From: JBOGIF01 sp050742415
GTDB taxonomy: Bacteria > Actinomycetota > Acidimicrobiia > Acidimicrobiales > AC-14
NCBI GenBank assembly: GCA_050742415.1
Contig: JBOGIF010000191.1
Span: forward strand, 1-9,831
Length of the DNA stretch: 9,831 bases
Direction of reading: 5' to 3'
Part shown: piece after piece, positions 1 to 7,289 of the stretch
How positions within the stretch are numbered: position 1 is the stretch's first letter
Layout of the letters: the number at the start of each line of letters is the position of its first letter
The notes under the pieces: model-generated
What the model was told of the DNA's origin: nothing
Seen by the model: only the letters and a program-made list of their open reading frames with translations
Database searches by the model: none
Position numbers and translations under genes: made by a program

Positions 1-153
1 GACCTGCTCGGCTCGCTCGTCGGCTGCGCCCGTGACGAACGCAGTGACGGTGGTGTTCTCCAAGGAGGCGGCGCGCTCGTAGGCCGTACGCTGTCGCTCG
101 GTGACCCGAACGTTGAGAACCTTGTCCTTCCTATCCCAACCCGAGGAGGCCAC
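1..153 (-). CDS. DUF1778/TacA-like type II antitoxin, N-terminal part (runs off left edge)
   Basis: The minus strand is open from a GTG at 153-151 to the window edge, giving 51 residues. After a short polar leader (ASSGWDRKDKVLN) comes RVTERQRTAYERAASLENT, then TVTAFVTGAADERAEQV. This is the layout of the DUF1778 (TacA) antitoxins: a ribbon-helix-helix strand (LNVRVTERQR) that binds DNA as a dimer, followed by helices ending in a xxADERAEx stretch. The family usually has about 90 residues, so the toxin-binding C-terminus should lie left of the window, normally followed by a GNAT acetyltransferase toxin acting on aminoacyl-tRNA. The toxin is not visible, so the pairing is inference. The reading frame offers no other start nearby and no clear Shine-Dalgarno. 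Only 31 bp separate the start from the tRNA gene, so the antitoxin promoter must lie in or against selC. Confidence 0.72.
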   Translation of the reverse strand, partial: MASSGWDRKDKVLNVRVTERQRTAYERAASLENTTVTAFVTGAADERAEQV

Positions 154-184
154 CGTGACTGTGTGAGCAGGTACTTTCCACCAT

Positions 185-280
185 GGAGGTGTCCGGGCGC
201 CTGGTGGGCCCCCCCGCCTTCAAAGCGGGTGGGACGGGTGACCCCCGTCCGGCGGGTTCGATTCCCGTCCACCTCCGCCA
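185..280 (+). tRNA. selC: tRNA-Sec (anticodon TCA), selenocysteine tRNA
   Basis: The gene has the size and build of bacterial tRNA-Sec (96 nt including an encoded CCA at 278-280). The acceptor strand GGAGGTG (185-191) pairs with CACCTCC (270-276), and the discriminator is G277. The anticodon stem CCCGC/GCGGG (213-217 with 225-229) holds the loop CTTCAAA, placing anticodon TCA at 220-222, which reads UGA. A long variable arm, GGACGGG (232-238) with CCCGTCC (244-250), is a 7-bp stem as in Ser/Sec tRNAs. The T arm is CGGG-TTCGATT-CCCG (253-267). Bacterial tRNA-Sec usually has an 8+5 bp acceptor/T stack; here the eighth acceptor position is T192 opposite C269 and the fifth T-stem pair is G252-T268, so the extended stack is imperfect. 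The D arm also pairs only partly (GGGC 195-198 with GCCC 208-211). The product, charged with Ser and converted by SelA, would insert selenocysteine at UGA with SelB; neither gene is in the window. Confidence 0.93.
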
Positions 281-320
281 AAAGCTTTAAGGGGACGGCG
301 TTCGGGCGCCGCAAAGAGGT
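281..320. terminator. Short hairpin between convergent selC and sigma-factor gene
   Basis: The 40 bp between the tRNA 3' end and the stop codon of the sigma-factor gene contain CGGCG-TTCGGG-CGCCG (296-311), a 5-bp GC stem with a 6-nt loop, next to the small palindrome AAAGCTTT (281-288). Since the two genes converge here, a bidirectional transcription stop is a reasonable reading. The stem is short and lacks a proper T-tract, so this is weakly supported. Confidence 0.35.
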
Positions 321-1259
321 CTAGACGGCGAGGAGGTCGCGAGCGCCGGTGTCGCTCGACGGATGTCGCAGCTTCGACATCGCCCGGGCCTCGATCTGGC
401 GGATCCGCTCCCGGGTGAGATTGAAGTGCTCGCCCACCTCTTCGAGGGTGCGGGGCTCTCCGCGGTCCAAGCCGAAGCGCAGGCGCAGGATCTCCCGCTC
501 GCGTTCGTCGAGCGGGCCCAGGAGCTTGGAGATCTCCTCGGGCAGCAGGGCGGTGGCCGCCACCTCAAATGGGGACTCGGCCGAGCGGTCTTCCACGACG
601 TCGCCCAGCTCGGCGTCGCCGTCCTCGCGAAGCGGCTCCGACAGCGACAAGGGCTCAGCGGCGAAGCGCAACGCCTCGGTGACCTTGTCCTCCGGCATCT
701 CGACCTCGGCGGAAAGCTCAGACAGCGTTGCCGGGCGACCCAGCTTCAGCTCCAGCCGGGCCCGAGCCTTCTGCAGCCGGGCGAGGGTGTCGCCGGCGTG
801 CACCGGAAGGCGGATGGTACGGCCCGTGTTGGCAATCCCGCGGGTGATGGCCTGGCGGATCCACCAAGTTGCGTAGGTGGAGAACTTGAAGCCCTTGCGC
901 CAGTCGAACTTTTCGACTGCGTGCATGAGGCCGAGGTTGCCCTCTTGGATGAGGTCCAGCAGGGGAAGTCCCGACGCCTGGTACTTCTTGGCGATGGAGA
1001 CGACCAGGCGGAGGTTGGACTGGACGAAGGTGCGCTGGGCGTTCACGCCCTCCTGCACCACCCGGCGCAGCTCACGCCGCCGGGCCTGGGGCAAAGACCC
1101 GCCCTCCGACTCCATGCGGATGCGCGTCTCGTTCCCGGCCTCGATGGCCTTGGCCAGGCGGACTTCGTCATCCTTGGTGAGCAGGGGGTATTGTCCGATG
1201 TCGGTGAGGTAGAGCCGGACGAGGTCTTCCTCGTCTCGCTCGACTCGTTCCTTCGCCAC
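321..1259 (-). CDS. RNA polymerase sigma factor, RpoD/SigA-like sigma-70 (group 2 size)
   Basis: The 312-residue protein directs RNA polymerase core enzyme to -10/-35 promoters. Region 1.2 is at about 10-42 (LVRLYLTDIGQYPLLTKDDE). Region 2 follows at about 76-155, with NLRLVVSIAKKY, the core-binding/-10 helix DLIQEGNLGLMHAVEKFDW and FSTYATWWIRQAITRG. Region 3 is at about 156-205 and region 4 at about 247-301, with LDEREREILRLRFGL and the -35 helix-turn-helix TLEEVGEHFNLTRERIRQIE. All motifs are those of the RpoD family, but the long region 1.1 and acidic N-terminus typical of actinobacterial primary factors (HrdB/SigA) are missing. GIANTGRTIRLPVH also departs from the usual primary-factor text after WWIRQAI. 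It could therefore be a SigB/HrdA-like alternative factor; a short primary factor cannot be excluded. The start is GTG at 1259, with AAGGAC 7 nt upstream. Confidence 0.93.
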   Translation of the reverse strand: MAKERVERDEEDLVRLYLTDIGQYPLLTKDDEVRLAKAIEAGNETRIRMESEGGSLPQARRRELRRVVQEGVNAQRTFVQSNLRLVVSIAKKYQASGLPLLDLIQEGNLGLMHAVEKFDWRKGFKFSTYATWWIRQAITRGIANTGRTIRLPVHAGDTLARLQKARARLELKLGRPATLSELSAEVEMPEDKVTEALRFAAEPLSLSEPLREDGDAELGDVVEDRSAESPFEVAATALLPEEISKLLGPLDEREREILRLRFGLDRGEPRTLEEVGEHFNLTRERIRQIEARAMSKLRHPSSDTGARDLLAV

Positions 1260-1266
1260 TAGTTAC

Positions 1267-1272
1267 GTCCTT
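1267..1272 (-). promoter_or_regulatory. Ribosome binding site of the sigma-factor gene
   Basis: Read on the minus strand the bases are AAGGAC, ending 7 nt before the GTG at 1259. This is the best Shine-Dalgarno match in the leader, and it supports GTG as the start although it is not ATG. Confidence 0.65.
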
Positions 1273-1391
1273 GTTGTCGGCGGCTACTTCTGGAACGCCG
1301 TTCAAGAGGCGACGATTCCGGACCAAGGCGCAACAGGCACGCCCGGGCTCGTAGGCATCATACCTGGGCGGTCAAGGCCCAATCGCAGGCC

Positions 1392-3110
1392 TCAGCCCTT
1401 GTAATGGTTCGTGATGGGTAGCCGGCGATCCTTCCCGAAGGCCTTTCGGCTCACCCGTACCCCAGGGGGCGCCTGGCGGCGCTTGTACTCCGCCCGGTCC
1501 ACCATGGCCACCACCCGGCGGACCAGTGCTGGGTCGGCGCCAGCGTCGGTGATCTCCGCCGGGCTCCTGTCCTCGCCCACGTACGCCTCCAGGATGGGGT
1601 CCAGCTCCTCGTAGGGAGGTAGGGACTGGTCGTCACGCTGGCCCGGTCGCAGTTCCGCCGACGGCGGCTTGTCGAGCACACGCCGGGGGATAGACGGGGG
1701 CTCCCCTTCAGCAGCGGCCCGCTCGTTGCGGTACCGGCACAGCTCGTACACCAACAGCTTGGGTACGTCCTTGATGGCGGCGAACCCGCCGGCAAGGTCG
1801 CCGTAGAGAGTGGAGAAGCCGGCGGCCATCTCGCTCTTGTTGCCGGTCGCGAGCACCATCCAGCCGAACTTGTTCGACAGCGCCATCAACAGCGTGCCCC
1901 GGACGCGCGCCTGCAGGTTCTCCTCGGTGAGGTCGGCGGCCCTTCCTGCGAAGACCGGGGCCAGCAGGTCGAGGAAGGCGGCGTGCGCGGGTTCGATCGG
2001 TATGACGAGGTGGTGGATGCCGAGGTTGGCGGCGAGCTGAGCGGCGTCGGCGTTCGATTCCTCGCTGGTGAAGCGCGATGGCATCGCCACGCCGTGGACC
2101 CGCTCGGAACCCAGAGAGTCGGCCGCGATGGCGGCCACGAGAGACGAGTCGACGCCCCCCGACAGCCCGACGACGACGTCGGTGAAGCCGTTCTTGGCCA
2201 CGTAGTCCCGGGTGCCCAACACGAGGGCCTCGTAGACCTCGGCGACGCGGCCGAGCGGCTCGGTTATGGGCCGTTGCTGCGGAACCGGTTGCCGCGGCCG
2301 CGCCTCGGGAGTGATGACCACCTCCGGGAGGGGGATGTGCCGCGCCCGACCACGCGGGTCCAGAAGACGCTTGCGGAACACCGGCCGTGAGTCGATGTCG
2401 ACCACCGTCACGGCCTCGGCGAACTGCGGAGCCCGTGCCACCAGCTCGCCGTCGGCGTCGACCACCAGCGAGGCACCGTCGAACACCAGCTCGTCCTGGC
2501 CGCCGACCAGGTTCACGTAGACGAGGGCGCACGAGGCGTCGGCGGCGCGGGTGGCGAGCATCCTCTCCCGTTCCGCCAACCGGCCCGAGTAGTACGGCGA
2601 GGCGTTGAGGTTGACGACCATCTCGGCTCCCCCGGCGGCCTGCTGGGCGATGGGACCGACCGGGTCCCAGGCGTCCTCGCAGATGGACACCCCAACGCGG
2701 ACGCCGCCGATGACGAAGAGGATGGGATCCTCCGTGCCGGGGGCGAAGTAGCGGGCCTCGTCGAAGACGGCGTAGTTCGGAAGCAGCCGTTTCCGGTAGA
2801 TGCCCTGGACGGCACCGAAGGCGCAGACCGCGGCGGCGTTGTAGAGGTCGCGCCCGGAGTCGACGAAGCCGACTACCGCGGCACAGCGCCCGGTTCGGGT
2901 AGCCAGCTTCGCCAGTGCCGCCCGGTTGTCGGCGACGAAGGTCGGCTTGAGCACCAGATCCTCGGGTGGATAGCCGGTCACTGCAAGCTCTGGAAACACG
3001 GCCACGTCGCAGTCGGCCGCCTCAGCCTGCTCGAGAGCGGCGAGGATGGCCGCCACGTTGCCGTCGAGGTCGCCGACGACGGCGTTCATCTGGCAGAGGG
3101 CGACCCGCAT
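1392..3110 (-). CDS. nadE: Glutamine-dependent NAD+ synthase
   Basis: The protein catalyses the last step of NAD+ synthesis: ATP-dependent amidation of deamido-NAD+ using glutamine nitrogen. From the ATG at 3110 it has 572 residues, normal for two-domain bacterial NadE. The N-terminal nitrilase-fold glutaminase domain (about 1-260) shows the catalytic triad: Glu41 in FPELAVTGYPPEDL, Lys107 in YRKRLLPNYAVFDE and Cys144 in VGVSICEDAWDP. The C-terminal synthetase domain has the PP-loop SGGVDSS (317-323), MPSRFTSEESNADA, GNKSEMAAGFSTLYGDLAGG (from 423) and RVLDKPPSAELRPGQ. The protein ends in the expected RRLPITNHYKG style. In-frame ATG 3119 and TTG 3128 upstream are alternative starts; none has a good Shine-Dalgarno, and 3110 was chosen because family members begin with MRVALCQ-like text. 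It is divergent from glnE, with about 72 bp between starts to hold both promoters. Confidence 0.96.
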   Translation of the reverse strand: MRVALCQMNAVVGDLDGNVAAILAALEQAEAADCDVAVFPELAVTGYPPEDLVLKPTFVADNRAALAKLATRTGRCAAVVGFVDSGRDLYNAAAVCAFGAVQGIYRKRLLPNYAVFDEARYFAPGTEDPILFVIGGVRVGVSICEDAWDPVGPIAQQAAGGAEMVVNLNASPYYSGRLAERERMLATRAADASCALVYVNLVGGQDELVFDGASLVVDADGELVARAPQFAEAVTVVDIDSRPVFRKRLLDPRGRARHIPLPEVVITPEARPRQPVPQQRPITEPLGRVAEVYEALVLGTRDYVAKNGFTDVVVGLSGGVDSSLVAAIAADSLGSERVHGVAMPSRFTSEESNADAAQLAANLGIHHLVIPIEPAHAAFLDLLAPVFAGRAADLTEENLQARVRGTLLMALSNKFGWMVLATGNKSEMAAGFSTLYGDLAGGFAAIKDVPKLLVYELCRYRNERAAAEGEPPSIPRRVLDKPPSAELRPGQRDDQSLPPYEELDPILEAYVGEDRSPAEITDAGADPALVRRVVAMVDRAEYKRRQAPPGVRVSRKAFGKDRRLPITNHYKG

Positions 3111-3173
3111 GTGTGCCATCGTGCCCAAGGCTACGTGTCAGGGCGTGCGATGCCGTCAGGGAGTGTTGACTGT

Positions 3174-3177
3174 GAGG
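3174..3177 (+). promoter_or_regulatory. Ribosome binding site deciding the glnE start
   Basis: GAGG lies 5 nt before the ATG at 3183. The reading frame is open further upstream (to 3111), but that stretch is the shared intergenic region and has no better site. This supports starting GlnE at MTTQLQSE. Confidence 0.5.
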
Positions 3178-3182
3178 CTCGG

Positions 3183-5867
3183 ATGACGACCCAGCTTCAG
3201 TCAGAGATCGAAAGGTCGGCGGCGCCCGCCGCGGTTGCCTTGGCCGTGGCGAGGACCAGCGAAACACTGCCGGAACTGCGGGACAGGCTCGAAGCCGACC
3301 CCGGCTTACGGCACTCTTTCGTGGCAGTCACTGCCGCCAGCCGTTCGCTCACGGAGCTCCTGGCGGCGGACGCCAAGGCGCTGGACGTGCTGGCCGCGCT
3401 GGACCAGCGCCCAGTGCTCGCCGAATCGACGGAGCTCGCCAGATGGAAGCGTCTGGAGCTCCTGCGGATCGCGGCGCGCGACCTCTCCGGCCTGGACGGC
3501 CTTCCGGAGGTGGGGCGCGCCCTCGCCCGCCTGGCAGCCGACGTGCTCCAGGCAGCTTGCCGCGACGTTGGTGCTGCAGGGATAGCGGTGATCGCCATGG
3601 GCAAGCTGGGCGGATCTGAGCTCAACTACTCGAGCGACATCGACTTGGTGTTCGTTGGCGACGATGCCCGGGCTGCGCGTGAGGTTCTCGACGTGGCGCG
3701 GACCTGTTTCCGCGTCGACGTGGACCTCCGTCCCGAAGGCCGTGACGGTCCGCTGGTGCGCACCCTCGACTCCTACGAGGCGTACTGGGACCGGTGGGCC
3801 CAGACCTGGGAGTTCCAGGCGCTGCTCAAGGCCCGCCCCGTGGCTGGCAACGAGGACCTCGGCCGACGCTTCATCGAGGCCGCGCAGGACCGGGTTTGGA
3901 ACAGGTCGTTCACGTCCGACGATCTCCGCGCCGTGCGGGCCATGAAGGCCCGCTCCGAGGGCGAGCTCGCTCGTCGCGGGCTGACCGACCGGGAGGTGAA
4001 GCGTGGCCGAGGCGGCATCCGCGACATCGAGTTCTCGGTACAGCTCCTCCAGCTCGTGCACGGTCGCAGCGACCCTGCATTGCGGTCACCCACAACCCTC
4101 GACGCGCTCGCGGAGCTAGGGGCCGCGGGGTATGTGGACCAGGAACACGCCCGTGCCCTCGACCATGCTTACCGGCTGCTTCGCACGGTCGAGCACCGGC
4201 TGCAGCTTGTTGCCGAGCAGCAGGTGCACACCCTGCCGTCCGACGTAGGTGCCTTGGACCGCCTGGCTCGGGTGATGGGCTACCGCGACACGGCTGATGC
4301 CAGTGCCCATGAGCTGTTGAACGGATACCTGAGGCGCCAACAGTCGATGGTGCGCTCGATCCACGAGCACCTGTTCTTCCAGCCGCTCCTCGACGCGCTG
4401 ACAGCCGGGACCGGTGCTGCCGCCATGCCCGCCGGTGCCATCGCCGAGCGGTTGTCGGCGTTCGGATTTACCGACGTCGAGCGCACGCGCCAGGCCCTGC
4501 GCGAGCTGACCCGCGGTCTGACCCGGTCGTCGCGGCTGATGCAGCAGATGCTGCCCCTGCTGCTGGGTTGGCTGTCGGAGTCGCCCGATCCCGACCTCGG
4601 GCTGCTGGGCCTGCGCGTGCTGGCCGCCGGCGGCCAGAAGGCCAACGAGCTGGCCATCGCGTTCCGCGAGTCCCCCGAGATCGCCCGGCGGCTGTGCCGA
4701 CTCCTGGGAACGAGCCGGAGGCTGACCGAGACCTTCGAGCACCACCCCGACATGATTCCGGCCCTGGGCCATCCCGACGAGCTGGCCGATCAGCCGAAGG
4801 AGGCACTCCTCGCCGGCGCGAGCGCCGCCCTCACGTGGCGCACCGACCTGGAGGACCGCCAGCGTGCCCTTCAGCGGTTCAAGCGCCGGGAGGAGCTGCG
4901 GGTCGCCTCGGTCGACGTGCTCGAGCTCGCCGCGCCCGACGAGGACGCGGTCGTCGTCACCGCCGTTCAGCTCACTGCGCTGGCCGAGGCGTGCCTCGAA
5001 GCGGCCCTGGACGCGCTGGCGCCACCCTTACCGTTCTCGGTCGTCGCCCTGGGCCGCTTCGGGGGGGCGGAGCTGTCGTTCGCCAGCGACCTCGACCTGA
5101 TCTTCGTCTACGACGGCAGCTCGACCGAGGACTTCGCAGCCGCCGAGAGGACGGCCGAGGCCCTGGTCCGGTTCCTGGGAGGTGCGACGCCGGCGACGCA
5201 GGTCTACCCGGTGGACCTCGCCCTGCGCCCGGAAGGCAAGGCCGGGCCCCTGGCCCGCTCGCTCGACGGTTACAGCAGCTACTACTCCCGGTGGGCCCAG
5301 ACTTGGGAGCGGCAGGCTCTGGTGCGGGCCCGCCCGGTGGCAGGCGACGCCGACCTCGGTCGACGGTTCATGGAGATGGTCGAGCCGCATGTCTGGAGCT
5401 CCCCGTTTCCCGAGAAGGAGGTCCGCGCCATACGTCGTATGAAGGCGCGTATCGAGCGCGAGCGCATCCCCAGTGGGGACGACCCGCAGTTCCACCTCAA
5501 GCTCGGGCGAGGGTCGCTCTCCGACGTCGAGTTTTGCGCCCAGCTGCTCCAGCTCCAGCACGGCGTCCGGGCAACGGGCACGATGCTCGCCCTCGAACGT
5601 CTTGAGGCGGCCGGCGCCCTTTCCGGTGAGGACCGGGACACGCTGGCCGAGGCCTACCGGTTCTGCGAGCGGACGCGAAATCGCTGGTTCCTCATCAGAG
5701 GCTCGGCCAGCGACTCGCTGCCCTCCCGCCCGGAGCAGATGGCGCGACTGGCCCGTTCTCTCGGGTCGAACCCTCAGGACCTGCGGGAGCGCTACCGGCG
5801 GGTCATGCGGCGTTCTCGGGCAGTGGTGGAACGGCTCTTCTACGGGCGGCCGCAGGGCGCCACGTGA
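3183..5867 (+). CDS. glnE: Bifunctional glutamine synthetase adenylyltransferase/adenylyl-removing enzyme
   Basis: GlnE attaches AMP to, and removes it from, a tyrosine of glutamine synthetase, switching its activity with nitrogen status; PII (GlnB/GlnK) is the usual signal partner. The protein has 894 residues, slightly under E. coli's 946. It carries two homologous nucleotidyltransferase halves. The N-terminal adenylyl-removase half has GKLGGSELNYSSDIDLVFV (from residue 140; D152, D154). The C-terminal adenylyltransferase half has GRFGGAELSFASDLDLIFV (from 624; D636, D638). Each is followed by LRPEG..GPL and a near-copy of RWAQTWE.QAL..ARPVAG..DLGRRF, showing the internal duplication. Both Asp pairs are present, so both activities look intact. 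The glutamine synthetase gene is not in the window. The TGA stop (5865-5867) overlaps the GTG start of the next gene, indicating a two-gene operon with translational coupling. Confidence 0.96.
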   Translation: MTTQLQSEIERSAAPAAVALAVARTSETLPELRDRLEADPGLRHSFVAVTAASRSLTELLAADAKALDVLAALDQRPVLAESTELARWKRLELLRIAARDLSGLDGLPEVGRALARLAADVLQAACRDVGAAGIAVIAMGKLGGSELNYSSDIDLVFVGDDARAAREVLDVARTCFRVDVDLRPEGRDGPLVRTLDSYEAYWDRWAQTWEFQALLKARPVAGNEDLGRRFIEAAQDRVWNRSFTSDDLRAVRAMKARSEGELARRGLTDREVKRGRGGIRDIEFSVQLLQLVHGRSDPALRSPTTLDALAELGAAGYVDQEHARALDHAYRLLRTVEHRLQLVAEQQVHTLPSDVGALDRLARVMGYRDTADASAHELLNGYLRRQQSMVRSIHEHLFFQPLLDALTAGTGAAAMPAGAIAERLSAFGFTDVERTRQALRELTRGLTRSSRLMQQMLPLLLGWLSESPDPDLGLLGLRVLAAGGQKANELAIAFRESPEIARRLCRLLGTSRRLTETFEHHPDMIPALGHPDELADQPKEALLAGASAALTWRTDLEDRQRALQRFKRREELRVASVDVLELAAPDEDAVVVTAVQLTALAEACLEAALDALAPPLPFSVVALGRFGGAELSFASDLDLIFVYDGSSTEDFAAAERTAEALVRFLGGATPATQVYPVDLALRPEGKAGPLARSLDGYSSYYSRWAQTWERQALVRARPVAGDADLGRRFMEMVEPHVWSSPFPEKEVRAIRRMKARIERERIPSGDDPQFHLKLGRGSLSDVEFCAQLLQLQHGVRATGTMLALERLEAAGALSGEDRDTLAEAYRFCERTRNRWFLIRGSASDSLPSRPEQMARLARSLGSNPQDLRERYRRVMRRSRAVVERLFYGRPQGAT

Positions 5868-7084
5868 GAGCTGGCTCGACGCGGCCCTCGATTGACCTCG
5901 GGGTGACGGCCGACCATTACGCGTTGTTCGGCACGAGCATCGGGCGCTGCGGGATCGCCTGGGGCGAACGAGGCGTGCTCGCCGTGCAGCTTCCCGAGAA
6001 GAGCGACTCGGCAACGCGCGCCCGCCTCCGGCAGCGTTGCCAAGCTGCGACCGAGGCGCCGCCACCGGCGGATGTGGCACGAGCGGTCGACGGGATCGTC
6101 GCCCTTCTCCAGGGGCAGGCGACCGACTTGTCGTTCGTCGTTCTCGACATGCGCGGGGTGCCGCCCTTCCAGCGGCGCGTGCTCGAGGCGCTGCGCACCA
6201 TCCCACCGGGACGGACCGTTTCCTACGGAGAGATGGCGGCGCTGGCGGGCACCCCGGGCGGAGCCCGGGCGGTGGGACAGGCCGTCCGTCGCAACCCGTT
6301 CGCCATCGTCGTGCCGTGCCACCGCGTGTTGGCGGCCGGTGGTGGGCTGGGCGGCTTCTCGGCCGGTGGCGGCGTCGTCACCAAGCTCCGGCTCTTGTCG
6401 ATCGAGGGCGCGAGGGCCGGTGAGTGGGCGTCGCTGTTCGACGGTGACGGCGATCTGGGCTTCGATCCCGAGGTGGCCGTCGCCGAGCTGCGGTCCGCTG
6501 ATGCCGATCTGGCCGCGCTCATCGACGACATCGGGCCGTTCGCCATGCGGTTGAGGTCCACGCCCAGCGTGTTTGCCGCGCTGGCCGAGGCGATAGTCCA
6601 CCAGCAGCTCAGTGGGAGAGCGGCGGTGGCTATACACACCCGGTTGTGCGTACTGTTCCCGCGCCCGCTCGAAGGTCCCACCGCAATCGGGCTGCTCCGG
6701 CTCCCGGACGAGACGCTGCGTGCCGCCGGGCTGTCGCGCTCGAAGGTCCTGTCGCTGCGCGATCTGGCGCGCCACGCCTGCGAAGGGGAGATCCCGACCC
6801 TCGCAGAGACTCGAGGGATGGACGACGAGTCGATCGTCGAACGGCTCAGCAGGGTGCGTGGCGTGGGCCGTTGGACCGTCGAGATGCTCCTCATGTTCCG
6901 CCTGGGTCGGCCCGACGTGCTTCCCACCGACGACTACGGCGTACGCAAGGGGTTCGCTGCCGCCTTCGGGTTGGGTCGCATGCCGACGCCCACCGAGGTC
7001 GCCGAGCGGGGGGCTCGCTGGGCGCCGTACCGCACGGTGGCGAGCTGGTACCTGTGGCGGGCGGCCGAGCGCCCGGGGAGCTGA
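5864..7084 (+). CDS. Fused O6-alkylguanine-DNA alkyltransferase / AlkA-type 3-methyladenine DNA glycosylase
   Basis: This 406-residue DNA-repair protein joins two enzymes. Residues about 21-185 are an Ogt/MGMT domain: FGTSIGRCGIAWGERG, then the helix-turn-helix PFQRRVLEALRTIPPGRTVS, YGEMAALAG, NPFAIVVPCHRVL with acceptor Cys152, and GLGGFSAGG. This domain takes alkyl groups from O6-guanine in a suicide reaction. After a linker (about 186-208), residues 209-402 are an HhH-GPD glycosylase of the AlkA/3-methyladenine type: FAALAEAIVHQQLSGRAA, the helix-hairpin-helix RVRGVGRWTVEMLL (330-343), and LPTDDYGVRKG with the catalytic Asp in the D356-D357 pair, then RWAPYRTVASWYLWRA. It lacks the EndoIII-type iron-sulphur cysteines, as expected for AlkA. 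No Ada zinc domain or AraC domain is present. The start is GTG 5864, overlapping the glnE stop; GTG 5903 (V14) is a weaker alternative. Both active sites look intact, so one chain should perform direct reversal and base excision. Confidence 0.93.
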   Translation: MRAGSTRPSIDLGVTADHYALFGTSIGRCGIAWGERGVLAVQLPEKSDSATRARLRQRCQAATEAPPPADVARAVDGIVALLQGQATDLSFVVLDMRGVPPFQRRVLEALRTIPPGRTVSYGEMAALAGTPGGARAVGQAVRRNPFAIVVPCHRVLAAGGGLGGFSAGGGVVTKLRLLSIEGARAGEWASLFDGDGDLGFDPEVAVAELRSADADLAALIDDIGPFAMRLRSTPSVFAALAEAIVHQQLSGRAAVAIHTRLCVLFPRPLEGPTAIGLLRLPDETLRAAGLSRSKVLSLRDLARHACEGEIPTLAETRGMDDESIVERLSRVRGVGRWTVEMLLMFRLGRPDVLPTDDYGVRKGFAAAFGLGRMPTPTEVAERGARWAPYRTVASWYLWRAAERPGS

Positions 7085-7280
7085 GCGCCGTTCCCGTCAC
7101 CTCTGGCCCGGCAGTGCAACCGACGGGGCGGGCCGGGGTTCTGCAGGATGTGGCCATGGCGGTTCAGCCCTCCGACGGTTCGGCCGCCCTCCGGGCTGGC
7201 CAGCGCGCTTCGTGAGGCCGAGTACGTTCTGCCGAGCGCTATGGAGCGGCATGTTCAAGCGGCTGGGATATGACCACCAC

Positions 7281-7284
7281 GAGG
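7281..7284 (+). promoter_or_regulatory. Ribosome binding site deciding the DNA methyltransferase start
   Basis: GAGG sits 5 nt before ATG 7290, the same site and spacing as used by glnE. The alternative ATG 7251 has GGAG only 4 nt away. The choice between them remains open. Confidence 0.4.
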
Positions 7285-7289
7285 TCGCG

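Noticed and set aside
363..1262. Long plus-strand open frame (299 aa) opposite the sigma-factor gene
   Set aside because: It is the antisense shadow of a highly conserved sigma-70 gene in GC-rich DNA; its translation shows no domain and no start signal of its own.
1357..1375. TATGAT and TTGACC on the minus strand upstream of the sigma-factor gene as a promoter
   Set aside because: They are only 7 bp apart, so they cannot be the -10 and -35 of one promoter; TATGAT alone has no good -35 at 16-18 bp.
5028..6206. 392-aa minus-strand open frame across the glnE/repair-gene junction
   Set aside because: It is Arg/Ala/Pro-rich with no recognisable motif and lies opposite two clearly conserved coding regions.
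7090..7140. GGCCCG...CGGGCC inverted repeat after the repair gene as a terminator
   Set aside because: The stem is 6 bp with a loop of about 18 nt and no T-tract, which is easily found by chance in DNA this rich in G and C.
6612..7289. Upstream extension of the DNA methyltransferase frame into the repair gene
   Set aside because: The frame is open by chance; this part overlaps the conserved AlkA domain in another frame and has low-complexity Arg/Ser/Gly text.
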